Assembly: GCA_040414495.1 (NCBI GenBank)
Contig: JBEDUI010000194.1
Coordinates: forward strand, 1 to 36,847
Reading direction: 5' to 3'
Source of the DNA: DATAVB01 sp040414495
Lineage (GTDB): Bacteria; Actinomycetota; Actinomycetes; Mycobacteriales; QHCD01
Length of the DNA stretch: 36,847 nucleotides
In this document: positions 6,063 to 12,427 of the stretch, piece after piece
Numbering within the stretch: the first letter of the stretch is position 1
Layout of the letters: every line of letters starts with the position of its first letter
Program-made: the position numbers and the translations under genes
Notes under the pieces: model-generated
What the model saw: the letters and a program-made list of their open reading frames with translations, nothing else
The model's database searches: none
What the model was told of the DNA's origin: nothing

Positions 6063-7556
6063 CTACAACCCGGAGATCGCGTTGATCCGGCCGGAATCGA
6101 TGGCGTCGACCAACACCTTGTGATCCCGCTCGTTCTGATCGGCGTATATCTCGGAGAATTCCCGTATCGCCTCATCGAAGGACGTTCCATTACCCAAATA
6201 CGCGGCAATCGCGATGTGATCACCGGAGCGGGCGTGCGCCCGGGCCAACGTCCAGCCACACAACTGGCCGTACAACTCCAGGCCGTGCGGAATCATCGCC
6301 TCGATGTCGATCGAGCCCTTCCAGTCACGCAGCTGGCGCAGATAAAAGTCGCGCATCTTGCCATCCAGGCCCCGCACCCGTACGTAGCCCAGGAAAATGT
6401 CGCTGACCGTCTGCATCAAGCGCTGCCCGACAACGACCCGTTGACCGCAGTTGTCGTACTCGCTCTTGCCGACGAAGCCCTCCAGCACGGACCGGCCGGC
6501 CTCTTTGGCCTGCAGGAACAGCGGATCCCGGTTGTCATCGCCCATCAGCAGGATCATCCAACAGCGGGTTCCGACGCTGCCGACGCCCACAACCTTGCGG
6601 GCCATGTCGACGATGCGGTAGCGGTCCAGCAGTACCCGCCGCTCCGGCTCCATGCTGTCCCGGTACGCACCAAGGATCTTGCGCAGCTCCTTCTCCAGGC
6701 GGTCCAGCTCGGCACCGCCCTCGGCCAGCTGGTCGATCGGCACGATCAGCGGCGGATCGGCGTTGATCTTGGGTTGTCCGTTGGACAGTCCGGCGAAGCG
6801 GGTCAATGCACCGAGGTTGTCCTTGGTCCGGACCTTGGCGATGGCGCGGTTGAACTTCTTACGCCGCGCGCCCTGGACCTCCTGCTCGATACGCCCCTTC
6901 AGCTGCTCGACATCGGCGTGCGCGTACCAGACCTCCAACGCTGGCTCGTCGGCGAACTGGTTCATCGCCTGCCGGTACGACCCGACCGTGGCCAGCACGA
7001 TCTTGCGGCGTTCCTTGCGGGTGAAGCCGTTGTCGCGGGCCGCGATTTCCATGCTCGCCGCCAACCGCTTGACGTCCCATTCCCACGGTCCGGGCAGCGT
7101 CTCGTCGAAGTCGTTGATGTCGAAGATGAGGTTCCGCTCGGGCGAGGCGAACAGGCCGAAGTTGCTCAGGTGCGCGTCACCGCAGGCCTGCACCATGATC
7201 CCGCTCTGCGGTGTGTCGGCCAGGTCGCTGGCCATCGGCAGCGCGGCGCCGCGGAAGTACGTGAACGGTGAGACCGCCATGCGGCCCCAACGGATCGGCA
7301 GCAGGTCCGGTACCCGCTCCTTGCCCTGCTCCTCCAGCAGCGTCAACGGATCGGCGCGCCGGCTGCTGCGCAGGAATTCGGCGTGGTCGCCACGCGGTAC
7401 CCGGTTACGAGCCTCGCGGCCCCGTTCCACCCGTTCTTCGCGGGTCAGATGCGCTGGCGGCTTCGGCTCCCGGCTCGTCCTGCGATGCGCGGCGGTGCGG
7501 TCAGTTGTGGTACGGGTCGATGTCGATCGACGGCGTGTCGATGTCGCTTGGCTCAT
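6063..7556 (-). CDS. DUF2252 domain-containing protein
   Basis: The 497-aa product matches DUF2252 over most of its length: RADPLTLLEEQGKERVPDLL, PIRWGRMAVSPFTYFRGAA, ACGDAHLSNFGLFASPERN, FDINDFDETLPGPWEWDVKR, and later VVGVGSVGTRCWMILLMGDD, VVVGQRLMQTVSDIFLG, DFYLRQLRDWKGS and GWTLARAHARSGD. The GDAHLxN and FDINDFDE motifs resemble the catalytic and metal-binding loops of aminoglycoside-phosphotransferase/kinase-like folds, so a kinase-like fold is likely, but the substrate is unknown. The basic, Ser/Thr/Arg-rich N-terminus (about 35 residues) is low-complexity. The start has GGAGGAAGGGG about 9 nt upstream. It lies 51 bp behind the Nudix gene, so the two are probably cotranscribed. Confidence 0.93.
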   Translation of the reverse strand: MSQATSTRRRSTSTRTTTDRTAAHRRTSREPKPPAHLTREERVERGREARNRVPRGDHAEFLRSSRRADPLTLLEEQGKERVPDLLPIRWGRMAVSPFTYFRGAALPMASDLADTPQSGIMVQACGDAHLSNFGLFASPERNLIFDINDFDETLPGPWEWDVKRLAASMEIAARDNGFTRKERRKIVLATVGSYRQAMNQFADEPALEVWYAHADVEQLKGRIEQEVQGARRKKFNRAIAKVRTKDNLGALTRFAGLSNGQPKINADPPLIVPIDQLAEGGAELDRLEKELRKILGAYRDSMEPERRVLLDRYRIVDMARKVVGVGSVGTRCWMILLMGDDNRDPLFLQAKEAGRSVLEGFVGKSEYDNCGQRVVVGQRLMQTVSDIFLGYVRVRGLDGKMRDFYLRQLRDWKGSIDIEAMIPHGLELYGQLCGWTLARAHARSGDHIAIAAYLGNGTSFDEAIREFSEIYADQNERDHKVLVDAIDSGRINAISGL

Positions 7557-7607
7557 CGCCGATTCCCCTTCCTCCTCGGCGTTTTCGGCCTGCTCGGCAT
7601 GTGCGTG

Positions 7608-8111
7608 TCAGCCCAGATACGGTCCGTCCATTCCGGACAGTGCGTGCCGGATCCACAGCCGGGTCCACGGCTCGGTCGGCAGCGTGGCTACGTCCCCCAG
7701 CTCGAACCACGCCGCCGCGGTGGTCTCCGTCCCATCCGGCCGCGGCCGGCCGTGCAACGCCCAGGCGCGGTAACAGACCACGAACTGCTGGCGGGTCTCT
7801 TCCCCGGACGGCGGCTCCACAACGTGCTCGGGGTCGGTGAAAAGCCCGACCAGGCCGGTGATCCGTACCTGCACGCCGGACTCCTCGAGCGTTTCCCGGA
7901 CCGCCGCCTGCATCCCGCCTTCTCCGACGCTCACCCGGCCGCCGGGCAGTTCCCACATGCCGCTGTCGGCCCGCCGGACCAGCAGCAGTTGGCCGCGCCC
8001 GTTGCGGGCGGCGACGAATACCGAGGGCACCACGGCGGTGGCCGCCGGCGCGTCGGGGTTGTGGAAGTGGACCCGCCGAGTCGGCGCACCCACTGTCTCG
8101 ATGTCAGCCAT
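7608..8111 (-). CDS. Nudix hydrolase
   Basis: This 167-aa protein contains a complete Nudix box, G58-x5-E64-x7-R72-E73-x-L75-E76-E77-x-G79-V80, the Mg2+-binding catalytic helix-loop of enzymes that cleave nucleoside diphosphates linked to another group. The preceding LLVRRADSGMWELPGG and the later VCYRAWALHGRPRPDGTETT fit a small MutT/ADP-ribose-pyrophosphatase-type enzyme; the true substrate cannot be read from sequence. The ATG at 8111 is preceded by GAGAGGCAGG. DUF2252 follows on the same strand. The gene is divergent from the diacylglycerol-kinase-like gene, and the shared 220-bp gap contains dyad site 2 and two extra half-sites. Confidence 0.93.
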   Translation of the reverse strand: MADIETVGAPTRRVHFHNPDAPAATAVVPSVFVAARNGRGQLLLVRRADSGMWELPGGRVSVGEGGMQAAVRETLEESGVQVRITGLVGLFTDPEHVVEPPSGEETRQQFVVCYRAWALHGRPRPDGTETTAAAWFELGDVATLPTEPWTRLWIRHALSGMDGPYLG

Positions 8112-8196
8112 CGTCCGACCTGCCTCTCGAGGTGAGCTGAACCGTCGCCTGGCCGACGCTGACCGCGGCCCGGACGATGAGGGCCGGTCTTACGAC

Positions 8197-8241
8197 GTTC
8201 ACCCAGTGCCGCGCGGCGGGCCTCCCCCATGCCGGGTGAAC
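8197..8241. promoter_or_regulatory. Widely spaced half-site pair GTTCACCC...GGGTGAAC
   Basis: GTTCACCC (8197-8204) and GGGTGAAC (8234-8241) are perfect 8-bp inverted arms, 29 bp apart. Each contains the TCACCC/GGGTGA half-site of the 17-bp dyad. They lie just upstream of dyad site 2 in the Nudix / DAGK-like gap, so the region carries four half-sites in all. They may be auxiliary sites for the same regulator. Confidence 0.45.
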
Positions 8242-8249
8242 CGACGGAC

Positions 8250-8266
8250 TCATCCGGGCCGGGTGA
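8250..8266. promoter_or_regulatory. 17-bp dyad operator, site 2
   Basis: TCATCC-GGGCC-GGGTGA is an exact match to the dyad consensus. It is centred 74 bp upstream of the DAGK-like start (8332) and 147 bp upstream of the Nudix start (8111), so it could serve both directions. Confidence 0.7.
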
Positions 8267-8331
8267 GGGCGAGGCGGGTGCGCACAGCTCACGCTCACAG
8301 TGCCGGTACGCCTTGAGGAGGCGATGCTGTC

Positions 8332-9702
8332 ATGCACGAGACCGTGACCCGCGAATCCGCCACCGCCGACACACCACGACCCGCCGTACGGCGCCGGCTG
8401 GCCGCCGCTGCCGCGCTGTTGGCGTTTTTCGGCGCGATCGCGATCCTGGTGTGGGGGCTGTCCCAGCATCCGGTGCAGCTGCCGATCTCCCTGATTCTGC
8501 TGTTCATCGCCCTGGCCACGGCGTGGTCGGCGCTGGTGAACCGCGGCCTGCTCCGGGTGATTTCCGCGGTTGTCGCGTTCGTAGCGTTGTTCCTGATCCT
8601 GGCGCTGCCCGATGCCCGGTCGTACGCGATATTCGCCTCGGTGGTCGGGCTGCTGCTGGTCTCCACCAGCGCGGCCCGGTACGCCATCGGGCACGATCTG
8701 GTGCCTACGGTGCACGCCCACTCGGTGCCGCCGGCCCGGCACGGCGTGCTGATCATGAACCCCTGGTCCGGCGGCGGGAAGGTCCGCCAGTTCAACCTCG
8801 AGGGCGAAGCCCGCAAGCTCGGTGTCACCCCGGTCCTGCTGCAGCACGGAGACGATCTGCGCGCCCTGGCCGAGGAAGCGATCGCGGGTGGCGCCGACGT
8901 ACTCGGTATGGCCGGCGGCGACGGGTCGCAGGCGTTGGTGGCCGATGTTGCCCGGCAGCACAACGTGCCGTTCGTCTGCGTGCCGGCCGGTACCCGTAAC
9001 CACTTCGCGCTCGACCTGGGTCTTGACCGCGAGAACGTCGCCGCGGCGCTGGGTGCGTACGGCGAGGCCCGGGAACGCCGGATCGACCTGGCCCTGCTGG
9101 GCGATCGGATATTCGTCAATAACGCCTCGCTCGGCGTCTATGCCACCGTCGTGCAATCCAAGGGCTACCGCGACGCGAAGTTGGCCACCACCGCCCAGAT
9201 GCTGCCCGACCTGCTCGGGCCGCACGCCGACCGGTTCGACCTACATTTCGCCAAGCCCGACGGCGTAGTGGCCGATTCCGCTGACATATTGCTGATTTCG
9301 AACGGGAAATACCGACTCAACAGCCTCGGCGGTTTCGGTACCCGACGGCGGATGGACGCCGGTGTCCTGGGAATCGTGTCGATCACGGTCGACCGGGCCC
9401 GGGACGTACCGGCGTTGGTGTCGGCCGAGGCGGCCGGCCGGGTCTCGTATTTCCGCGGTTATGCCGAATGGACGGCGCCACAGTTCGAAGTGGATTCGGG
9501 GGCGTCCCTTGTGGACGTTGGCGTGGACGGCGAGGCGCTGCAACTGGCCCCACCGCTGGTATTCCGGTCGCTACCGGGGGCGCTGCGAGTGCGCATACCG
9601 CCCGGTGCGCTGGGCGTGGCGCCGGCGGCGATGGCCCCGGCCGGGGCGTGGCGGACGATTTCGGCGGTGGCTCTGGTGCTGGTCGGCAAGACCGCGCGTT
9701 GA
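8332..9702 (+). CDS. Membrane-fused diacylglycerol/lipid kinase family protein
   Basis: This is a 456-aa two-part protein. Residues 24-116 form about four membrane helices. A DAGK catalytic domain follows: HGVLIMNPWSGGGKVRQF, the nucleotide-binding GGDGS at 195-199 inside LGMAGGDGSQALVADVA, and PAGTRNHFALDLG at 218-230 (the PxGTxNxFA motif). The C-terminal part, with FVNNASLGVYA and ILLISNGKY, is the usual beta-sandwich. Such enzymes phosphorylate diacylglycerol, sphingoid bases or related lipids with ATP; the lipid here is unknown. The ATG at 8332 follows GAGGAGG; another ATG four codons earlier is out of frame. The stop is 4 bp from the stop of the convergent amphi-Trp gene. Dyad site 2 lies upstream. 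Confidence 0.92.
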   Translation: MHETVTRESATADTPRPAVRRRLAAAAALLAFFGAIAILVWGLSQHPVQLPISLILLFIALATAWSALVNRGLLRVISAVVAFVALFLILALPDARSYAIFASVVGLLLVSTSAARYAIGHDLVPTVHAHSVPPARHGVLIMNPWSGGGKVRQFNLEGEARKLGVTPVLLQHGDDLRALAEEAIAGGADVLGMAGGDGSQALVADVARQHNVPFVCVPAGTRNHFALDLGLDRENVAAALGAYGEARERRIDLALLGDRIFVNNASLGVYATVVQSKGYRDAKLATTAQMLPDLLGPHADRFDLHFAKPDGVVADSADILLISNGKYRLNSLGGFGTRRRMDAGVLGIVSITVDRARDVPALVSAEAAGRVSYFRGYAEWTAPQFEVDSGASLVDVGVDGEALQLAPPLVFRSLPGALRVRIPPGALGVAPAAMAPAGAWRTISAVALVLVGKTAR

Positions 9703-9706
9703 GGTC

Positions 9707-10027
9707 TCAGCTGCGGACTTTACGGCCGGCGCGTTTGGAAGCCTTCGTAGGCGCGGATTTCGCTGGTTCGGTCACCGTATCGTCCACAGTGGACTTCGGT
9801 GCTTCCGTTGACCATTTCAGCTCGATTTCCAGCTCCACCTCGTCGCCGTCGACCTCCACCTCGACCTCACACCGCACCTGGTCCGGCACGTGCATTTTCA
9901 GAGTGCTGGTGCCCAGGTGCACCTCGACGTTGCCGCCGCGGGTCATCGCCTCGGCCAGGCCCACCATCCACTCGGCCGCTTCCTGCCGGGACAACGATTC
10001 CTTACGTTTCACTTCCACATCGGACAC
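9707..10027 (-). CDS. Amphi-Trp domain protein
   Basis: The protein contains SDVEVKRKESLSRQEAAEWM, LAEAMTRGGNVEVHLGTSTL and PDQVRCEVEVEVDGDEVELE, ending in IELKW. This is the amphi-Trp domain: an N-terminal helix, then amphipathic strands ending in a Trp. An Ala/Lys/Ser-rich basic tail follows. Function is unknown. I favour the GTG at 10027 as start: GGAG lies 6 nt upstream, and the product then begins M-SDVEVKRKE like typical family members. The ATG at 10039 (four residues longer) has no visible ribosome binding site but cannot be excluded. The gene is 77 bp behind the glycine-zipper gene on the same strand. A TCCACAGTGGA palindrome lies inside it (9783-9793). Confidence 0.85.
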   Translation of the reverse strand: MSDVEVKRKESLSRQEAAEWMVGLAEAMTRGGNVEVHLGTSTLKMHVPDQVRCEVEVEVDGDEVELEIELKWSTEAPKSTVDDTVTEPAKSAPTKASKRAGRKVRS

Positions 10028-10080
10028 AGCAGACTCCATTCAGGTTCGAGCAGCGCGACGACGCCGCTGACCACGCTGGT

Positions 10081-10096
10081 GCAACGGCGCCGTTGC
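10081..10096 (-). terminator. 16-bp perfect palindrome, possible attenuating hairpin
   Basis: GCAACGGCGCCGTTGC is a perfect palindrome that starts 8 nt beyond the stop codon at 10105 and lies before the amphi-Trp gene on the same strand. As RNA it could form a 6-bp hairpin with a GCGC loop. It may be a partial terminator, a processing site or a protein-binding palindrome. Confidence 0.4.
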
Positions 10097-10104
10097 CTTG
10101 CCGA

Positions 10105-10605
10105 TCAGACCTTTTCGGTCGATTCGGAAAAGGCCTCGCGCAGTTTGTCTTCCTGCTCCTTGGAGAGGTTCGTTGAAATCAATGACGCGCCGGTGGTGCG
10201 GAACTGCTCAAGCACCCGGTCCCCGACCGCGTTGCGCGACATCACGAACAGCGCCGACGTTCCGGGCGTCACCTGTTCCCGGACCTGCCGGACAAAGTCG
10301 TCATCGATACCCACGTTCGCCATTGATCCGGCCATTGCCCCGACCGCGGCGCCGACCGCCAGACCCAGAATCGGTACGAAGAAGATCAATCCGAACAGCA
10401 GGCCCCAGAAGCTCCCGCCCAGCGCTCCGGCGCCGGTCAGGTGGTGCAACTGTTCCGTCTTCGGCTTCTTCCGGCCTTCGGGCCAGTAGACGTACGCGGC
10501 ATCATCGATCTCGATCAGTTGTTCCTTCTGCAGCCGCTCGAGAAGCGCGAGCGCGTTCTCCGCGCCGCCTGTTGTGTCGAACTTCCATACCGTCAACGCG
10601 CCCAT
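10105..10605 (-). CDS. DUF1269-like glycine-zipper membrane protein, 166 aa
   Basis: The protein begins MGALTVWKFDTTGGAENAL and has LLERLQKEQLIEIDDAAYVY, a short charged stretch (GRKKPKTEQ), then a Gly/Ala-rich membrane hairpin from GAGALGGSFWGLLFGLIFF through GLAVGAAVGAMAGSMA. The C-terminal domain includes VTPGTSALFVMSRNAVGDRV and ends in a Lys/Glu-rich helix. This order fits the DUF1269 family: a ferredoxin-like half, a glycine-zipper membrane segment and a second half. Function is unknown; membrane association is inferred. The ATG at 10605 is set by AGGAGG 7-8 nt upstream; a 74-codon extension is open but would cross the leader hairpin. Amphi-Trp follows. Dyad site 3 lies 131 bp upstream. 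Confidence 0.85.
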   Translation of the reverse strand: MGALTVWKFDTTGGAENALALLERLQKEQLIEIDDAAYVYWPEGRKKPKTEQLHHLTGAGALGGSFWGLLFGLIFFVPILGLAVGAAVGAMAGSMANVGIDDDFVRQVREQVTPGTSALFVMSRNAVGDRVLEQFRTTGASLISTNLSKEQEDKLREAFSESTEKV

Positions 10606-10624
10606 GCCCAGCCTCCTGTAGACC

Positions 10625-10655
10625 GCTTGCGGTTTGGCCCGACCGGACCGCAAGC
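10625..10655 (-). promoter_or_regulatory. Leader hairpin before the DUF1269-like gene
   Basis: GCTTGCGGT (10625-10633) and ACCGCAAGC (10647-10655) are perfect 9-bp inverted arms around a 13-nt loop. The stem ends about 8 nt before the AGGAGG of the gene starting at 10605. As RNA it would place a stable hairpin just 5' of the ribosome binding site; as DNA it could be an operator. Confidence 0.5.
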
Positions 10656-10727
10656 CCGCCCGCATGCACGGCGGGCGATCGCGAGCCCGATCGTCCGCAC
10701 TGTGCGCGGCGGCGCGCCGGGGCGGCA

Positions 10728-10744
10728 TCACCCACGGCGGGTGA
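10728..10744. promoter_or_regulatory. 17-bp dyad operator, site 3
   Basis: TCACCC-ACGGC-GGGTGA has perfect inverted arms and matches the consensus exactly. It is centred 131 bp upstream of the start codon at 10605. Confidence 0.7.
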
Positions 10745-10846
10745 GCAGGCCAGTGCCTCGCCCGAGCGGCCGGTAAGCGATCCCGGCGTTTGCGCCACCG
10801 GGGCCGGCCGGCGGGCCCCCGTGTCAACTGGGCCCGTAGCGGACAT

Positions 10847-10863
10847 TCATCTGCGTCGGATGA
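10847..10863. promoter_or_regulatory. 17-bp dyad operator, site 4
   Basis: TCATCT-GCGTC-GGATGA matches with one deviation (T for C at position 6). It is centred 136 bp upstream of the DUF7144 start codon at 10991. Confidence 0.6.
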
Positions 10864-10990
10864 GGACCATCCCGAGCGGCGGCAGCAGGATCAATCGCGA
10901 ATCGATGCCAGCCGCGGACGAACCGATCACGGTCACCGCGGACATGGCGGACCAGGAAGGGGTTCGCCGGCGCAGACCGAGGAGAACCTC

Positions 10991-11470
10991 ATGACGGACA
11001 TGTCGCAAGCGCGGGTTGAGGCGGCGCAACCCCCGCAAGACACCCTGAGTCGGCCGCCGGCCGAATACCGAACCAGCCGTGATCAGGGTATGACCGGCTG
11101 GAGCGGCTGGATCGTCTTCGCCGCGGTGATGCTGATGCTGCTCGGCGCGTTCCAGATCATCGAAGGACTCGTCGCGGTATTCCACAACGGCTTTTATTTG
11201 GTCAATTCCAGCGGGCTGGCCGTGAACGTCAACTACCACGCCTGGGGTTGGCTGCACTTCAGCATCGGCGTGCTCGCCATTCTGGTCGGGCTGGGCCTGA
11301 TGACCGGCAACATCATTGCCCGCGTCCTGGGTGTGGCGATCGGTCTTACCAGCGCGATCCTCAACCTGGGTTTCATACCGGCCTACCCGGTCTGGTCGAC
11401 GATCATGATCGCGCTGGACGTGATCATCATTTACGCGATCATCGCGCACGGCAAAGAATTGAAGGTCTGA
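10991..11470 (+). CDS. DUF7144 family membrane protein
   Basis: This 159-aa protein has a hydrophilic N-terminus of about 34 residues, then GMTGWSGWIVFAAVMLMLLG and FQIIEGLVAVFHNGFYLVN. The paired motif VNVNYHAWGWLHFSIGVLA follows, then GLGLMTGNIIARVLGVAIGL, and last AYPVWSTIMIALDVIIIYAI, ending in AHGKELKV. Four membrane helices are evident. The W-G-W-x-H and YPVWS signatures match the DUF7144 family of actinobacterial membrane proteins; function is unknown. The ATG at 10991 is preceded by GAGGAGAACCTC, a good ribosome binding site at 7-nt spacing. The gene is a single unit between dyad site 4 and the strong hairpin at 11492-11527. Confidence 0.9.
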   Translation: MTDMSQARVEAAQPPQDTLSRPPAEYRTSRDQGMTGWSGWIVFAAVMLMLLGAFQIIEGLVAVFHNGFYLVNSSGLAVNVNYHAWGWLHFSIGVLAILVGLGLMTGNIIARVLGVAIGLTSAILNLGFIPAYPVWSTIMIALDVIIIYAIIAHGKELKV

Positions 11471-11491
11471 GCACTGGAAATCGAGGCAATA

Positions 11492-11527
11492 CGAAATGCC
11501 GGTGGCGTACATACCACCGGCATTTCG
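11492..11527. terminator. Strong bidirectional terminator hairpin
   Basis: CGAAATGCCGGTGG (11492-11505) and CCACCGGCATTTCG (11514-11527) form a perfect 14-bp stem with an 8-nt loop. It sits between the convergent DUF7144 and SHOCT genes, 21 and 8 bp from their stop codons. Confidence 0.85.
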
Positions 11528-11535
11528 CCATTCCG

Positions 11536-11838
11536 TCACGAATTGAGGATGCGGCTTTTCTGCTGCTCGAATTCCTCGTCGGTCAGTACGCCCTGGCTTT
11601 TCAGTTCGCCGAGCTGTTTGAGTTGGGCCAGCCTGTCATCGGTTGAGCTGGTCGCCGGCTGCTGCGGCGCCGGTTGTTGGTCATAGCCAGCCTGCTGGTC
11701 ATAACCGGCCTGCTGGTCGTAGGCGGTCTGGTCCTGTTGGGCCCACCGGCCGGCCTGCCGCCGCGATACCCGGTTGGATACGGCGGTGGCGGTCCCGGCG
11801 ATGACAGCGGTACGGGCTATTCCGCGCAGAAGAGGCAT
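11536..11838 (-). CDS. Small SHOCT-domain protein, 100 aa
   Basis: The protein starts MPLLRGIARTAVIAGTATAV, a basic and weakly hydrophobic N-terminus, followed by SNRVSRRQAGRWAQQDQ. A linker with a repeated (A/G)YDQQ-type unit (about residues 35-52) leads to a C-terminal SHOCT domain: DRLAQLKQLGELKSQGVLTD followed by EEFEQQKSRIL. SHOCT motifs mediate oligomerisation; the N-terminus may associate with the membrane. The start at 11838 is chosen because AAAGGAAA lies upstream and because the MPLLR... N-terminus looks family-like; the open frame extends 34 codons further without support. It is 28 bp behind the DUF6325 gene and probably cotranscribed with it. Confidence 0.85.
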   Translation of the reverse strand: MPLLRGIARTAVIAGTATAVSNRVSRRQAGRWAQQDQTAYDQQAGYDQQAGYDQQPAPQQPATSSTDDRLAQLKQLGELKSQGVLTDEEFEQQKSRILNS

Positions 11839-11866
11839 CGGGCGTTTCCTTTCGGTTCGTACAGTC

Positions 11867-12322
11867 TCAGGCACCGGCCGGTTCGCGGGCCTCGGCCGCG
11901 TCGAGTGCCTCCAACAGATCCGGCACCGTGATCCGGCCACTGGCCACCACCTGCGCGTCGGCCCGGCGCAACGCGGTCGCGAACGGCGCCGCCCAGGTGT
12001 TTTCGTAGAGGGCGACCATTGCCGCGGATCCGGTCTCGAGCACCGATCCGGCGTCGTTCACCTCGTCCGCGCCGAGCAGCCCGGACGACGCGCCGTCCAG
12101 GACCTGCAGATCCACCTCAGCGCCACTGTCCACTTCGGACAGTTCGAGGGTGGCCACGGTCCCATCGGCGTCCTTGCGGATGAAGATGAGATCGAGGATG
12201 TGCACGATGCCGGCGTCGACCAGGTTGACCAGGTGCGTCAACGCCTCCCCCGGCACATGCCCCAGTGGAAATTCCACCACGAGGTAGTCGACCGGACCGA
12301 TACTCTCCAGCTCCTCGCTCAT
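11867..12322 (-). CDS. DUF6325 family protein, 151 aa
   Basis: The protein begins MSEELESIGPVDYLVVEFPL, followed by GEALTHLVNLVDAGIVHILD, LIFIRKDADGTVATLELSEV and later GSAAMVALYENTWAAPFATA. This is the usual DUF6325 pattern: a beta-alpha-beta unit with (R/K)KDADG, then a helix-rich half with a conserved Trp. No function is known. It is paralogous to the 178-aa protein at 5420-5956 but lacks that protein's Ala/Gly-rich insert. The ATG at 12322 has GAAGGAGT at good spacing; a 12-residue extension is open but would consume the shared 11-bp promoter element. A small SHOCT gene follows. Confidence 0.9.
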   Translation of the reverse strand: MSEELESIGPVDYLVVEFPLGHVPGEALTHLVNLVDAGIVHILDLIFIRKDADGTVATLELSEVDSGAEVDLQVLDGASSGLLGADEVNDAGSVLETGSAAMVALYENTWAAPFATALRRADAQVVASGRITVPDLLEALDAAEAREPAGA

Positions 12323-12340
12323 GACGACTCCTTCGTTCAA

Positions 12341-12351
12341 CGTCATGCCGA
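12341..12351 (-). promoter_or_regulatory. Shared promoter element TCGGCATGACG
   Basis: Second copy of the 11-mer found at 5999-6009. It lies 34 bp downstream of dyad site 5 and 18 bp upstream of the start codon at 12322. Confidence 0.5.
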
Positions 12352-12385
12352 TCCGCATGATGGCCGCTGCGGCGCCGGCCCGGCC

Positions 12386-12402
12386 TCACCCCGCGGGGAT
12401 GA
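12386..12402. promoter_or_regulatory. 17-bp dyad operator, site 5
   Basis: TCACCC-CGCGG-GGATGA matches the consensus exactly. It lies in the 105-bp gap between the end of cydB and the DUF6325 gene, centred 72 bp upstream of the latter's start codon. Confidence 0.7.
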
Positions 12403-12427
12403 AGGCGCGGCCCGATCAGCTACGCCC

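Larger units (their letters stand above)
10606..10990. other. Divergent intergenic region, 385 bp, regulatory
   Basis: This gap separates the divergent DUF1269-like gene (start 10605) and DUF7144 gene (start 10991). It holds a perfect 9-bp inverted repeat near the DUF1269-like start, dyad site 3 for the minus-strand gene and dyad site 4 for the plus-strand gene, 119 bp apart centre to centre. Open frames across it are extensions of the flanking genes without ribosome binding sites. I see no small gene. Confidence 0.6.
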
